A DNA stretch of 64,000 bases from positions 1,550,001 to 1,614,000 of the forward strand of contig CAXXKR010000004.1 of the NCBI GenBank assembly GCA_963674955.2, read 5' to 3'. The stretch comes from G963674955 sp963674955. Its GTDB lineage: Bacteria; Desulfobacterota; Desulfovibrionia; Desulfovibrionales; Desulfovibrionaceae. Positions within the stretch are counted from its first letter, which is position 1, and each line of letters begins with the position of its first letter. Both the position numbers and the translations under genes were made by a program. Positions 16,357 through 26,517 of this stretch are shown here, piece by piece. Below the pieces are notes generated by a model that searched no databases, was not told the origin of the DNA, and saw only the letters and a list, made by a program, of their open reading frames with translations.

Positions 16357-17462
16357 CCGGCCTGCTCCGACAAGAGTGCTTCAGTCTTCCTGATCATGGC
16401 TTCCAGGGAAAATTTCTGCTCTATCCGAGCCCTGGCGTCAGTGGTCGCACCGCTGTCCAGACGGTCGGCCAGTCCCAACAGGGCCTCAAACAACTTCTCG
16501 GAAGAACCGCGTTCAACAACAAACCCGGTATCGCCCAAAATATGCCGCGCATCGCCCACATCAGTGGACACGCATGGGACGCCGCAGGCCATGGCCTCGG
16601 CCAGGACGTTTGGAAAGCCTTCGCTCTGGGAGGACAGGCAGCAGATGTCCAACGAATTGAAGACAGCGGGCATGTCCGCCCTGCTCCCGGCCCAGGTCAA
16701 TCGATTATCAAGCCCCATCCCCATTGCCGCCCTTTTCATTTTCTCCAGGTAGTCCGAATCACCTCCGCCAACGCAAACGAACCTGGCCTTCGGCAATTTC
16801 TCCGAGAGCAGGGCAGCGGCCTTCAGAAACATTTCGTGGTCCTTGATGGGGTCAATACGGGCCACAAGGCCCACCAGGATTTCATCCTCCTCTACACCCC
16901 ACTCGGAGCGCAATGGCTTTCCGGATTCACTGTCCGGCATAAATAATTCGGTGTCCACTCCATTGGCGACCACATGCATTTTTCCGGGAGCAAATCCTCT
17001 TTTCCGGGCGTAATCAAGACCGGAGCGCGAGTTGACGATGATTAGGTCAGCAAAACGGGACAAATTCCTTTCCAGGACAAAGGACCAGCGGGACAGCCAG
17101 TCGTAATGGCTCAGGTCCATGTCCGAAGACCTGAGGCCCCAGACCACAGGCAGCCCGGACAGGAACAGCTTGAGCAGCACGGTCAGGGCGTTGGCCGTGC
17201 CGAGATAGCCGTGCAAAATGTCCGGCTTGTAACCGCGCACGCATCCGACCAACCGGGCCAGAAAGCCGGGCACGTCCCAGCGTCCAGTCTTTTTCAGGTC
17301 CAGCAGTTGAACCCCATCCAACTCGGCCTCCAATTCCCCGCCGCCGTAAAAGACCATTACCGCCACCTGATGCCCCTTGGCGGCCAAACCGTTGGCCAGG
17401 CAGACAAGCTGGCGTTCGGCCCCGCCCCTGTCCAATGATCTTATCAGAAAGGCGATTTTCAT
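16353..17462 (-). CDS. GT4 glycosyltransferase
   Basis: A 369-residue GT-B enzyme. The N terminus MKIAFLIRSLDRGGAERQ is the standard GT4 acceptor-side loop, and the donor-binding EGFPNVLAEAMACG carries the E-x7-E pair. It transfers a sugar from a nucleotide donor at the cytoplasmic face during polysaccharide assembly. ATG 17462 is chosen because it starts the family N terminus and lies just after the upstream stop at 17479; the frame extends upstream only through unrelated residues. Confidence 0.92.
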   Translation of the reverse strand: MKIAFLIRSLDRGGAERQLVCLANGLAAKGHQVAVMVFYGGGELEAELDGVQLLDLKKTGRWDVPGFLARLVGCVRGYKPDILHGYLGTANALTVLLKLFLSGLPVVWGLRSSDMDLSHYDWLSRWSFVLERNLSRFADLIIVNSRSGLDYARKRGFAPGKMHVVANGVDTELFMPDSESGKPLRSEWGVEEDEILVGLVARIDPIKDHEMFLKAAALLSEKLPKARFVCVGGGDSDYLEKMKRAAMGMGLDNRLTWAGSRADMPAVFNSLDICCLSSQSEGFPNVLAEAMACGVPCVSTDVGDARHILGDTGFVVERGSSEKLFEALLGLADRLDSGATTDARARIEQKFSLEAMIRKTEALLSEQAG

Positions 17463-17478
17463 ACACTTTCCATTGTGC

Positions 17479-18354
17479 TCAGGCCTGACGATAAAGCCTG
17501 GCCGCCTCGTGTTCGTTCCGGTCATGAACAAGTCCGAAACCTGCACCGCTTTTCTTCAAGGCGAAAACGGCCTCGCCCTGGGCATACTTGTCGTTGTTCT
17601 GGGAAACGATCAGGTAGCCGCCATCAACAAGGCTTCGACCCAGATTGTCCACGGCCCCGAGAATATCCTTGTCTGAAAAATAGCTGCAATTGAGCAGGTT
17701 GGCGCATTTCATGATCTGGACTTCATCCTCCAGCCTGTCGACGAACATGTCGAAACGCCTGATTCCAGTGATTCCGAATTCGCGCCTAAGAACCGGATTT
17801 GCCGTTTCAATGGGAACTAGATTCCTTTGCTGATCATATGCCGGGCTTGGAACGTCAAACGACAGGAAGCCGAGCTTGAAAAGCTGCGGATTACCGTCTC
17901 CGTCATGAAACAGGCGGCCCGCCAGTCTCCTTTGATAATAAAAACGGTTGTATCTGTCGGTCAAAACAACATCGCCGAACATCTTTCTGTTTTCCAATAT
18001 TCCCAAAGCCGAACTGCCATCCGAGACCCCCACCTCCATGATCCTGGGCGAATCGAACTCCTTTGCAAGGGAATAGACAAGCTCGTCCGCAAGATTGGTT
18101 CTGTCACTGCCCGTAAGCTTGAAAATGTTTCCGAACCTGAAGTAGGAGACGGCCATGCTGTAAAGGTGTCCCTTGTCCTGCAAGGCGGAATCCTGCCTCG
18201 CCACCACGTCAAGCAGTGCGGGCGAAAAGCGGGCGAACCTGTGAAACCAATCCTGTGCCTCCAGGCTCAGCCCCATGACCTTCTTGAGCAGCCATGAGCT
18301 GTCAATGCAGACCTTCAGGCTGGACAACATACGCATCAATTCGGAAATTCTCAT
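17479..18354 (-). CDS. class I SAM-dependent methyltransferase
   Basis: A 291-residue soluble protein. The SAM-binding strand and loop IMEVGVSDGSSALGI lie near residue 112, followed by an acidic strand end and a C-terminal VDGGYLIVSQNN segment as in class I Rossmann methyltransferases. The acceptor is unknown, most likely a sugar. ATG 18354 overlaps the asparagine synthase stop (ATGA), indicating translational coupling. Confidence 0.78.
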   Translation of the reverse strand: MRISELMRMLSSLKVCIDSSWLLKKVMGLSLEAQDWFHRFARFSPALLDVVARQDSALQDKGHLYSMAVSYFRFGNIFKLTGSDRTNLADELVYSLAKEFDSPRIMEVGVSDGSSALGILENRKMFGDVVLTDRYNRFYYQRRLAGRLFHDGDGNPQLFKLGFLSFDVPSPAYDQQRNLVPIETANPVLRREFGITGIRRFDMFVDRLEDEVQIMKCANLLNCSYFSDKDILGAVDNLGRSLVDGGYLIVSQNNDKYAQGEAVFALKKSGAGFGLVHDRNEHEAARLYRQA

Positions 18355-20251
18355 CCTTCCCACTCGCCCAGCCAAGCCTGGAACATGAGCACGTCCCAAA
18401 GGTAATAGTTCCAGTTGGACTCGCCGCCCAGATACTCCTTCCACATGCGCTCCACCATGCCAGGGTTCAGGTAGCCCTGCCTCTTTATCGTGCCAGGATT
18501 CAGCAGGTCTTCGCACCATTCCCGCAATTCATTCCTCATCCACCTTTCAATGGGCACGCCAAACCCCATCTTTGGCCGCTCGACAAGTTCCCTTGGCACG
18601 TGGCGATACAAAACCTGCTTGAGCAGCCACTTGCCCTGCCCGTCCCGCACTTTCATGGACGAGGGCACCCGCGCCGCGAATTCCACCACCCTGTGGTCCA
18701 GAAGCGGAACCCTGGCCTCCAGGCTCACGCCCCATGCTGGCCCTGTCCACCTTGGTCAGAATGTCGTCGGGCAGGTAGGAAATGGTATCGTGAAGGCTCA
18801 TCCAGCGCCAGCGGTCGTCAAGCGGGGCCAGACCAGCACCGGCGGTCCGAGGCTCAGCGCCGCCCAGAACCATCTCCTGCGGTTGCTTGAAATGGGAAAT
18901 GAAATAGCGGTAAAGGGACTCGAAATCATCTATGCCCAAGGCGTCCATGCGCCAGCAAATCTTCTGCCCCTTGTTTCCCAACAGGTCATAGGCCCTTCCG
19001 GGCAACATCTTGCCGACCCCCTGCCAAAAGCTTTCGCAAAGGAACCGGAACCCGGTTGACCATTTTCCAAATGCGGTCTGTCCAGAAATACCTGTCATAA
19101 CCGGAGAACAACTCGTCCCCGCCGTCGCCGGACAGGGACACGGTTACGTGCTCACGAATCAATCGGCTCAAAAGATAGGTGGGTATCTGCGACGAGTCGG
19201 CAAACGGTTCGTCCCACCAGCGGGGAATCAGGGGCAACCACATCCAGAAGATCCTGCGGGGTGACGTAAAGTTCGGTATGCTCCGTGCCGAGATGATCGG
19301 CCACGGCCTTGGCGTGCTCGGCCTCGTTGTAGCCATGTTCGGCAAAACCTATGGAAAAAGTCTTTACCGGCCTGGAGCTTTGAACCTGCATCAACGCCGC
19401 CACAGTGGAAGAATCAATTCCACCGGAAAGAAAGGCCCCAAGGGGTACGTCCGCCAACATGCGCAGACCAATTGAATCCTTCAGCAGGGCTTCCAATTGG
19501 TCAATCGCCTGCTCTTCGCCGCCCCTGAACGGCTCGTCTTCGCCCCTGGCCCAGGCCTCCAGCGCCGACCAGTATTGCTCCACCACAGGCTCGGGCTTTT
19601 GCGGATCGAACTTCAGTATCTGCCCGGCTCAAGTTTACGGATTCCGTCATAAATCGAATAGGGCGCGGGGATGTAGTTGTGCCGGAAATAAAGCGTAAGG
19701 GAATCGCGGTCAATGGAACGATCGAAATTCGGATGGGCGCGCAGGGCCTTAAGCTCCGAGCCGAACACGAAATCCTTGCCCAACCGGCCATAGTACAACG
19801 GCTTTATGCCCAGCCTGTCCCGGACCAGATAAAGACTGCGCTCGTCCGCGTCCCAAAGGGCAAAGGCGAACATGCCCACGAACCGTTTTAAGGCCCGGCG
19901 CACACCCCACTGTTCGAACCCGGCCAGGAGCACATCGGTATCCGACCCGCCGCGGAAAGCATGGCCCAACTCCTCCAGTTCGCGGCGCAACTCATTGAAG
20001 TTGTAGACCTCGCCGTTGTAGCAGATGACGTAGCGGCCCGAAGGCGAGGCCATAGGCTGGCGGCCGAGTGGGGAGAGATCGATGATGGACAAGCGACGAT
20101 GGCCAAGGGCCAGACCAGCCTTTTCATCCACCCAGACATCCGAATCGTCAGGTCCCCGGTGTCGTATGGCGTCGGACATGGCTTTGGCGGTGTCCGCCAG
20201 AAAGCCGCGCCCCTTACCGGATGGTGTGATGAATCCCGTTATGCCGCACAT
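18351..20251 (-). pseudogene. asnB: asparagine synthase (glutamine-hydrolysing), four frameshifts
   Basis: The gene encodes an AsnB-type amidotransferase of about 632 residues. The N-terminal class II glutaminase domain begins MCGITGF (Cys2 nucleophile). The synthetase domain has the ATP loop FLSGGIDSS, then DEPFADSSQIPTY and SGDGGDELF. The frame is broken four times. One base is missing at about 19616 (TACTG for TACCTG). One extra base is present in the C4 run near 19230, in the G5 run near 19018 and in the G4 run near 18735. Restoring these gives a continuous, fully conserved protein. Such paralogues in glycan clusters often amidate sugar carboxylates rather than make asparagine. Lack of other damage suggests either very recent decay or sequencing error. 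Confidence 0.9.
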
Positions 20252-20257
20252 GTCTTT

Positions 20258-21076
20258 CTATTCGGCCTTCCTGAACAAGAATTCATTGCAGGCTATACCG
20301 CCCCCATTGGTTTTCAGGCGCAAGAGCTCAAAGCCGCGATCACGGCAGAAATCGAAAATCTCCTCAGGCTTTGCCACTTCGAATGGATACCCGCCAACCC
20401 AATCCTTGAGATCGTTCCAAAGGGACATCCCCCGCCCCTGTGTCCTGGCCCTGTACATCCTTACCGGATTTCTCAAACGGACCAGTTGGATAAGAGTGTA
20501 GCGCGTCTCCATGAAAACCAGAACTCCCAGGCAGAGCAGAAATCGAAGCCAGCGCGGAGACTTCACGTACGTTCTCTTGATTCGCTTCCACAAATCTGAA
20601 TACCCGCCCTGGTCGTTGTATATGGAAATGAACAGTCTGCCCACATCCGCAACAACTTCTACGGCATTGTCCAAGGCCTCCCACATGCGCCCGGTATGGT
20701 GCAGCACCCCCCAGGAATAGACCACGTTGAATTTTCCAAGAGATTCCATGAGATTCTTGTCCAGCACGGAGCCCTGCCGGACCTCCCACCGGTCGTCATC
20801 CGGGTGGTATTTCTCGCGCAGCTTTTCCGCACAGGCCACTGAATAGGGATCGAAATCAAAGGAGGTGACATCGGCCCCCAGGTTGCGCGCGGCCAGGGAA
20901 AACAAACCGCTCCCGCAGCCGATGTCCAAGAATTTCAGTCCGGACAAATCAGGCCCCAGATAGGCGACCAATGACTCCTCGGCTTCACGAATCCGCTGGG
21001 AGTCCATTTTCTCAAGAAAATCCGACCAATTCCTGCCGAACTGAAATCGATCCTCAAGTCGTGTTTCCTGTTCCAA
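20258..21076 (-). CDS. class I SAM-dependent methyltransferase
   Basis: A 272-residue protein with the SAM loop FLDIGCGSGLFSLAA near residue 50, an acidic strand end (FDFDPYS) and the post-IV motif VVYSWGVLHHTG. Residues about 175-200 form a hydrophobic stretch that may lie on the membrane or bind lipid-linked sugars. It ends seven bases before the asparagine synthase start. The layout resembles UbiG/sugar-type methyltransferases; the acceptor cannot be told. Confidence 0.85.
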   Translation of the reverse strand: MEQETRLEDRFQFGRNWSDFLEKMDSQRIREAEESLVAYLGPDLSGLKFLDIGCGSGLFSLAARNLGADVTSFDFDPYSVACAEKLREKYHPDDDRWEVRQGSVLDKNLMESLGKFNVVYSWGVLHHTGRMWEALDNAVEVVADVGRLFISIYNDQGGYSDLWKRIKRTYVKSPRWLRFLLCLGVLVFMETRYTLIQLVRLRNPVRMYRARTQGRGMSLWNDLKDWVGGYPFEVAKPEEIFDFCRDRGFELLRLKTNGGGIACNEFLFRKAE

Positions 21077-21194
21077 GGGCTGCTCCTGCTATCCATGCAT
21101 AAAAATCAAATTCGTAAACTCAATGCCCGCAAGCTGATTTCGCATTTCTCTCAAGGATGCGTTTTGTTGACAGCGGCAAAGACAAATAAAGACG

Positions 21195-21223
21195 AATATA
21201 AAACATTGATCATACCACAACAA
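21195..21223 (-). promoter_or_regulatory. candidate sigma-70 promoter
   Basis: On the minus strand, TTGTTG (21223-21218), a 17-base spacer, then TATATT (21200-21195). The -10 has five of six consensus bases and the -35 three. It lies in an AT-rich gap of 192 bases, about 110 bases before the methyltransferase at 20258-21076. AT richness makes chance matches likelier. Confidence 0.45.
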
Positions 21224-21268
21224 AAATAATTCTTGATAGATCAATATATACCAGCTGCACATACCTTT

Positions 21269-22615
21269 TCATTCTTTAATCAATTCATTTTTGCGCAACT
21301 CGTCTAAAACAAAATCAGCCCAGAGACGGTATCCTTTTTCATTAAAATGACTTGTCTCGCTCATCCTGAAAGGAAACAGGCTCAAAGGATCATCATGCTT
21401 GCTTATAACGGTATGATAATTCATAGCGTATATTCCTATATCATCAAGCATGGACAACACATCTTTCCTATAATAATCAACGTCCTTTCCATCTGGGGAA
21501 GAATAAAAATCAGTATGGGGCATATATACAACAACAATCTTTCCACCCCACTGATCCACAGTTTGCCTTGCCAAAATAAATATGTTCCGTAACTCCTTCA
21601 AAGGCACTTTTTTCAAATTAGGGCTTGCACCTTCAGCACCCGCAAAGATCAATTTCAAATATCTGCGCAAGGTATCCAGACGGACAGTATTCAAAATATA
21701 ACCATCAGTCTTTTCCTTGCGCTTTGAAGCTTTCCGGGCCTTCATCACTCTTTCTTTCAATATTGAGTCGACCTCACCGACGCGATCGGCCAGGGACTGT
21801 GTATAGTTTTCATCATTCAAGTAATTCAAAAGAATGGCTGATTTCAATTCTGACCTTAAGGTCATCAGGTCCAATGCTTCAAAGCATGACACAAGAACAA
21901 TTTTTGGCCGCAGTCTTGATGCGTATTCACGCAAAACGGCAAGCTTGCCGAGTGGGCCGCCGCCGCCAATGCCAAAATTTACGACATTAAATCCTCTGCT
22001 CCGCATAATGGATGAGACATCTTTTCCTTGCGATACACTGTATCCATTTACAAAAGAGCCGCCTATAAACACCGCATCCATCTTATGATCGTATACCTCG
22101 TCGGGATTGTTAAAACCAAGCCTGTCAGTCTCATGAATGGCAAACTTGCCGCCTTCATTCCCTGCAACAACACACGAATTTGAAATACTTGAGAAAGTTA
22201 CAATTTTTTCATCCATGTTTTCCAACATGACGGGATATGCGTCAACACCCTTTTCAATCAGTTCATCCACAACTTCCTGTCTCGAACGTTTATCAAATTC
22301 AACTCCAAACTCTTTCGCTAATAAGGCCCGTTTTTCAAAACTGCTTGTATGTTGTCCCTTGGTCACATACTGCAATCCGAAATTTAATAGATACAATGAA
22401 CAAAACAGAGACAAATTTATCAGGATGTAGTTGTTCTTCCATTTTTCTCCGTATGGTGTAAATACAAAAAAATCAACAATCAGCAATAAAACCAAAGCTA
22501 TAAATAAATACTTTTCCAGGTTGCTTTCCGGGACACCATACAACCAAAATGTGATCCCTATAATAAACACATGAAACACGGTGATCACAACTGCAGCAAT
22601 ATTGACAGACGACAT
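21269..22615 (-). CDS. membrane-anchored SGNH-like protein
   Basis: A 448-residue protein with three or four N-terminal membrane helices (to about residue 90) and a periplasmic SGNH-like domain. The nucleophile block is VFIGGSFVNG, with Gly in place of the usual Asp before Ser, and the C-terminal His block is HFNEKGYRLWAD. It resembles the protein at 28436 in layout (LGFNN motif, then the Ser block). The gene is visibly AT-richer than its neighbours, suggesting transfer. ATG 22615 is chosen; a TTG at 22630 is possible and neither has a strong ribosome site. Confidence 0.75.
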   Translation of the reverse strand: MSSVNIAAVVITVFHVFIIGITFWLYGVPESNLEKYLFIALVLLLIVDFFVFTPYGEKWKNNYILINLSLFCSLYLLNFGLQYVTKGQHTSSFEKRALLAKEFGVEFDKRSRQEVVDELIEKGVDAYPVMLENMDEKIVTFSSISNSCVVAGNEGGKFAIHETDRLGFNNPDEVYDHKMDAVFIGGSFVNGYSVSQGKDVSSIMRSRGFNVVNFGIGGGGPLGKLAVLREYASRLRPKIVLVSCFEALDLMTLRSELKSAILLNYLNDENYTQSLADRVGEVDSILKERVMKARKASKRKEKTDGYILNTVRLDTLRRYLKLIFAGAEGASPNLKKVPLKELRNIFILARQTVDQWGGKIVVVYMPHTDFYSSPDGKDVDYYRKDVLSMLDDIGIYAMNYHTVISKHDDPLSLFPFRMSETSHFNEKGYRLWADFVLDELRKNELIKE

Positions 22616-22695
22616 CTTCACTTCGGGCAACTCCGTTTGGGTTCCAGCACCACAACTGACTGAACAGGCTCAATGCCTGGCAATTATTATCCGGT

Positions 22696-23802
22696 TCATC
22701 TCCGGCAAAGGGCGAACACTTCGTCCCAAAGGCCAAGGGTCCGGTCCAGGGAAAAACGCTCAAGGACCTCCAGGGCGCGTTCGCCCATCCCGAGCCTCAA
22801 CTCCCTGTCATCCATCATCCGGGACATGCCCTGGGCAAGCCTTTCCACGTTCAGCGGCTCGACCAGCAAGCCGTCCACCTCATGGCGAACAATGTCGCCT
22901 GGTCCGCTGGGGCAGTCAAAGGAAACCACCGGCAATCCCACGGCCATGGCCTCGCAGATTACGTTGCCGAATCCTTCGTATTCGGATGACAATACGAAAA
23001 AATCGCCCTTGGCCAATTCCGAGGCCATGTCATCGGTCCAGCCGGGCAGGCTGATCCTTTTCGCCAGCCCTTTTTCTTCCACCTGACGCTCCAGGTCACT
23101 TCTGTCCGGACCTTCGCCGTTTATGACCAGATTCCAATCAGGATATCTGTCGGCCACAAGGGCAAAGGCGTCGATGAGCAGATCGAATCTCTTTTGCGGC
23201 ACCAACCGGCCGGCGGCCACCACGAGCCCTCCCCGGTCAAGGGGAGTGCGGGCATGGACCCCGGCAGGGACAATGGGGTTGGGAATTGCCGCACTGTTGC
23301 GAGGCCCGTATTCTTTCGCGCACCAGTCCCTGGCCGCAGTCGTCAGGTTCACCAGCACCCTGGCCCGGGGATACAGAAATCTTCGGCAACGCTCCCAAAA
23401 CCTGCCCACGGAATACTGTCCCGGATGGGTCTGCTCCATGGCCGCCACAGGCACCCCCAAGCCAAGACAGGCCATAAGGATGCGAAGGTTGACCGGTCCC
23501 TCTATGGATACGATCATGTCCGGCCTTGACCCGGTTATGGCCCGCCTGAGCGAAAAGATGTTTTTGGCCAACCGTGCTGCCGCTCCAAACTTGTTGGCAA
23601 CCGGTCTTTCGGTCAAATCCACGACCCTGAAGTCTATTGCCTCGTCAACCTTCCAGCCGCTCCCCAACCCGTCATTCGGGAACAACGCAAAAAGCGAGAC
23701 ATCGTGGCCGCGTTCACTCCAGGCATTCGCCCAAGTAACCGCAGCCAGAGGGGCGCCGCCCCCCTTGATGTTGTTTGTAACTACCGTAAGACGCAATCTC
23801 AC
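22696..23802 (-). CDS. GT4 glycosyltransferase
   Basis: A 368-residue GT-B glycosyltransferase. The N-terminal loop NIKGGGAPLAAVTWA binds the acceptor side, and the donor site is SSEYEGFGNVICEAMAVG with the E-x7-E pair. The following SFDCPSGPGDIV is typical of GalNAc/GlcNAc-type GT4 enzymes. It lies in a run of minus-strand glycan genes, 25 bases from the radical SAM gene. Donor and acceptor sugars are not predictable. Confidence 0.92.
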   Translation of the reverse strand: MRLRLTVVTNNIKGGGAPLAAVTWANAWSERGHDVSLFALFPNDGLGSGWKVDEAIDFRVVDLTERPVANKFGAAARLAKNIFSLRRAITGSRPDMIVSIEGPVNLRILMACLGLGVPVAAMEQTHPGQYSVGRFWERCRRFLYPRARVLVNLTTAARDWCAKEYGPRNSAAIPNPIVPAGVHARTPLDRGGLVVAAGRLVPQKRFDLLIDAFALVADRYPDWNLVINGEGPDRSDLERQVEEKGLAKRISLPGWTDDMASELAKGDFFVLSSEYEGFGNVICEAMAVGLPVVSFDCPSGPGDIVRHEVDGLLVEPLNVERLAQGMSRMMDDRELRLGMGERALEVLERFSLDRTLGLWDEVFALCRR

Positions 23803-23827
23803 ATCCTCTGGTTTTCAATATCTCCAC

Positions 23828-24805
23828 CTACTCTAGGGGAGTTATCCTCAATGGGCCGGAAGCCTTCCTGCCCCTGAACAACGAAGCAAGTCCCGTAAAA
23901 TAGCCTGAAAAATCTTCTTTCCAAAAGTCAAGTCCGTTGCAGCGGCCACAACTGGGATAAATATTCTTGTCCTCGGCCAGCCTTTTGCGAAACCTGACCA
24001 CCTTTGCCCCTTTCAGCAAATCTCCGGTTGAAGACATTTCGTCCAGGTGCTGGATGAACAAATCTCTGCGCACGTTGTTGCAGCAGGGGACCAAGTGTCC
24101 GTCACAATTGAAATATATCGCAATATAGCAGGAATGGCACTTCCCGGGCTTGGGTTCGGAGGTCTGGTCCAGGCGAAAATTCTCCAGCTTGGTCTTTATC
24201 ATCAGGTTGCCCCGGGGAATCTTGTATTCGTCGGCAAAACGCACAAAGGCGGCTTCATCGTATTCATCCCTTGAAACAAGGAATTGGGGGTAGACCTGAC
24301 ACGCCCCCTTGGCCAGCAGCCGCAGATTTTCCAAAACCCTTTCGTAGTCGCCGTTTATGCGGTATTCCGGATATCCGGTCGGATCAAGGGTGTCTATGGA
24401 GCAAATGACTTTCAGGTTCTCCCACTTGGACAACTCCTTGATCTTTTCCGGACCGTAATTGAGATTCGTGGAAAGCCAGGCGGGAAGATGGCTGGTGGCG
24501 GCCAGTATCCGGTCCAGTTCAGGATGGAAAGTCGGCTCCCCGAACACACTGACAACAAACCCCTGCGCCAGCGGAGCAGTCAGATTCACGATCTTTTCCA
24601 CATAATCAACGGGAATATATTTGTTTTTCCGCTTCAGGGTGCCCGTGCCCGTGGGGCACAGCGGGCAGGCCAGATTGCACACCGAGGTGGACTCGATGGT
24701 GACCATATAGCGTTTGGCCACTGGTATCCTGCCTGTGTTGCGCAATACGTTCAGGGTCATGAGGCCCGCATGTCGCGCCGCGTCCAGCTTGTTTTTCAAA
24801 GACAA
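23828..24805 (-). CDS. radical SAM protein with SPASM-like C terminus
   Basis: A 325-residue radical SAM enzyme. The CxxxCxxC cluster is in CNLACPLCPTG near residue 45. The C-terminal third has further cysteines (CHSCYIAIYFNCDG, then CCNN and CGRC) as in SPASM proteins that hold auxiliary Fe-S clusters. Substrates may be sugars or carrier-bound groups. The start is TTG 24805 with GAGGAG six bases upstream and lies just after the preceding stop; the longer frame to 24892 would overlap that gene by 77 bases. Confidence 0.85.
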   Translation of the reverse strand: MSLKNKLDAARHAGLMTLNVLRNTGRIPVAKRYMVTIESTSVCNLACPLCPTGTGTLKRKNKYIPVDYVEKIVNLTAPLAQGFVVSVFGEPTFHPELDRILAATSHLPAWLSTNLNYGPEKIKELSKWENLKVICSIDTLDPTGYPEYRINGDYERVLENLRLLAKGACQVYPQFLVSRDEYDEAAFVRFADEYKIPRGNLMIKTKLENFRLDQTSEPKPGKCHSCYIAIYFNCDGHLVPCCNNVRRDLFIQHLDEMSSTGDLLKGAKVVRFRKRLAEDKNIYPSCGRCNGLDFWKEDFSGYFTGLASLFRGRKASGPLRITPLE

Positions 24806-24815
24806 TATATGCTCC

Positions 24816-25412
24816 TCAAGCTTTATCCCGCTCTTTGCGCAGACCGATTTCCCGGGCCGGAACTCCGCCGACGATTGAAAACTCGTCAACATCCCTGGTC
24901 ACCACTGCGCCGGCACCCACAATGCTGCCCCGGCCGACATTTACGCCGCAGGTAATCACCGCGTTGGCACCGACCCACACATCGTCCCCGACAATGATCG
25001 GCTCATAGGACAGCCCCTGTTCCTTCATGGGCAGATCAAGCCTGTCGTGATTATGCCGCGAGGTGTCCATGACCACGTTGGGCCCGACCATGACGTTGTC
25101 TCCCATGGTCAGGGGGGCGTCGCCACCTGAACCCAGGCGCACGTTCCTGTTCAGGTAGCATCCCTTGCCGAGCCTCAACGGCGCATTCATGCAATACAGG
25201 GCGCAACCGCTCTCAATGGTTGTTCCGTCGCCAAGGCTGAGGTTGGCCAAGTCATGTATCTCCACGCGCTCCAACAAATCAAAGAGGCTTCCTTCGGCCA
25301 TAAATGGCCGGTATGCAAACCTGCGCAAAAAAACACCTGCCCTGCCGGGAATAACGGCCAGAAGCCATCGCAGGAACTCAAAAGGAAAATTCAATATCGA
25401 ACCTGCCTTCAT
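24816..25412 (-). CDS. left-handed beta-helix O-acetyltransferase
   Basis: A 198-residue acyltransferase of the serine acetyltransferase/WcaF type. It has hexapeptide repeats from about residue 55 to 180 and the C-terminal segment VGAGAVVTRDVDEFSIVGGVPA, which closes the CoA site. The histidine in MDTSRHNHD is a likely catalytic residue. It would acetylate a sugar hydroxyl or amine. ATG 25412 shares a base with the preceding TGA stop (TGATG), a coupled start. Confidence 0.9.
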   Translation of the reverse strand: MKAGSILNFPFEFLRWLLAVIPGRAGVFLRRFAYRPFMAEGSLFDLLERVEIHDLANLSLGDGTTIESGCALYCMNAPLRLGKGCYLNRNVRLGSGGDAPLTMGDNVMVGPNVVMDTSRHNHDRLDLPMKEQGLSYEPIIVGDDVWVGANAVITCGVNVGRGSIVGAGAVVTRDVDEFSIVGGVPAREIGLRKERDKA

Positions 25413-26509
25413 CACTTGCCCACCGCCTTGTTGATGCAATCCTCCCACAGGCCCATGACCTTCTCCTCCGAATAACGGTCCAGAACCATCCGCGCGTTTC
25501 CGCCCAGTCGATCACGCAACCCACTGTCGAGCATCAGTTGCTCCAAGGCGACCGCCAGAGCCTTTTCATCTCCGTTCGGGACCAGCAGGCCGTCATGGCC
25601 GTGGGTGATCAAGTCGGCCGGACCGCTGGGGCAATCTGTGGACACACAGGCAAGGCCATTGGCCATGGCCTCGCACAGGGCGTTTGGAAAACCTTCAAAC
25701 GAAGAAGACATCACATAGGCCCCGGCGCTCCCCAAAAGACCGCCCATATCCTTCACATGGCCAAGAAATTCAACCCTGTCCCCAAGCCCAAGCTCGTTAG
25801 CCATCCTTTCCAGCCGCCCGCGCTCAGGCCCGTCTCCGGCGATTTTCAGGGTCCATTCCGAGCAGGCCGGCGACAGCCCTGAAAACGCCCCGAGCAAAAG
25901 GCCATAGCCTTTTTGCGGGTACAGCCTTCCCACGGCCACAAGCACCTTTTCCCGATCACCGCCCTTGCCGCCCTCAGGCGCTGCAAGAGTTTTAACCGGA
26001 TTCGGAATCACGCGAAGCCTGCGCAACGGCCATCCCCGAAAGTAACCGGCGGCCTGTTTGGTCTGCGCCACCACGCAAGCGGCAAGCGGGTATGCGAAAA
26101 ACCTCAACATGTTCCACAGCAAGCCGATCCTCTCGTACCTGGGGTGAATGCGTTCGGAGACAATAATTCTGACACCGGTTCCCAGCATGGAAAAAATGGT
26201 GCGGATGTTGGCGGTGTCAATGAACGAAATCACCACATCGGCCCCGGAGGCTGAAATGGCGCGCCTAATCTTTACCAGACGCCCAAGGTTGTTCCTGAGG
26301 CTGTTGAACAGCGAGGTGGACTGCCTCATCAGGTCCAGATAAACGACCCGGACGTTGCTCCCGACCTCGTAAAAGGGCTTTGAGTCGCCGCTCTCAAAGC
26401 TGAAAAGCGTCACTTCATGGCCTTCCCGAGCCCAGTATTCGGCCATGTTGACTAGGACGCGGGCCGCTCCACCCCCCTCCAGGGTGGACGTCAGCAGAGC
26501 CAGGTTCAT
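25412..26509 (-). CDS. GT4 glycosyltransferase
   Basis: A 365-residue GT-B enzyme. The N-terminal MNLALLTSTLEGGGAARV loop and the donor site SSSFEGFPNALCEAMANG are canonical. The following STDCPSGPADLI matches the paralogue at 22696, so the two probably use similar N-acetylhexosamine donors. ATG 26509 fits the family N terminus; another ATG at 26527 is in frame. It overlaps the sulfotransferase stop slightly only if the upstream start is used. Confidence 0.92.
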   Translation of the reverse strand: MNLALLTSTLEGGGAARVLVNMAEYWAREGHEVTLFSFESGDSKPFYEVGSNVRVVYLDLMRQSTSLFNSLRNNLGRLVKIRRAISASGADVVISFIDTANIRTIFSMLGTGVRIIVSERIHPRYERIGLLWNMLRFFAYPLAACVVAQTKQAAGYFRGWPLRRLRVIPNPVKTLAAPEGGKGGDREKVLVAVGRLYPQKGYGLLLGAFSGLSPACSEWTLKIAGDGPERGRLERMANELGLGDRVEFLGHVKDMGGLLGSAGAYVMSSSFEGFPNALCEAMANGLACVSTDCPSGPADLITHGHDGLLVPNGDEKALAVALEQLMLDSGLRDRLGGNARMVLDRYSEEKVMGLWEDCINKAVGK

Positions 26510-26517
26510 GCCTCGTC

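Noticed and set aside
18351..20251. Asparagine synthase segments as five separate small genes
   Set aside because: They are consecutive parts of one conserved protein in shifting frames; none has its own sensible start.
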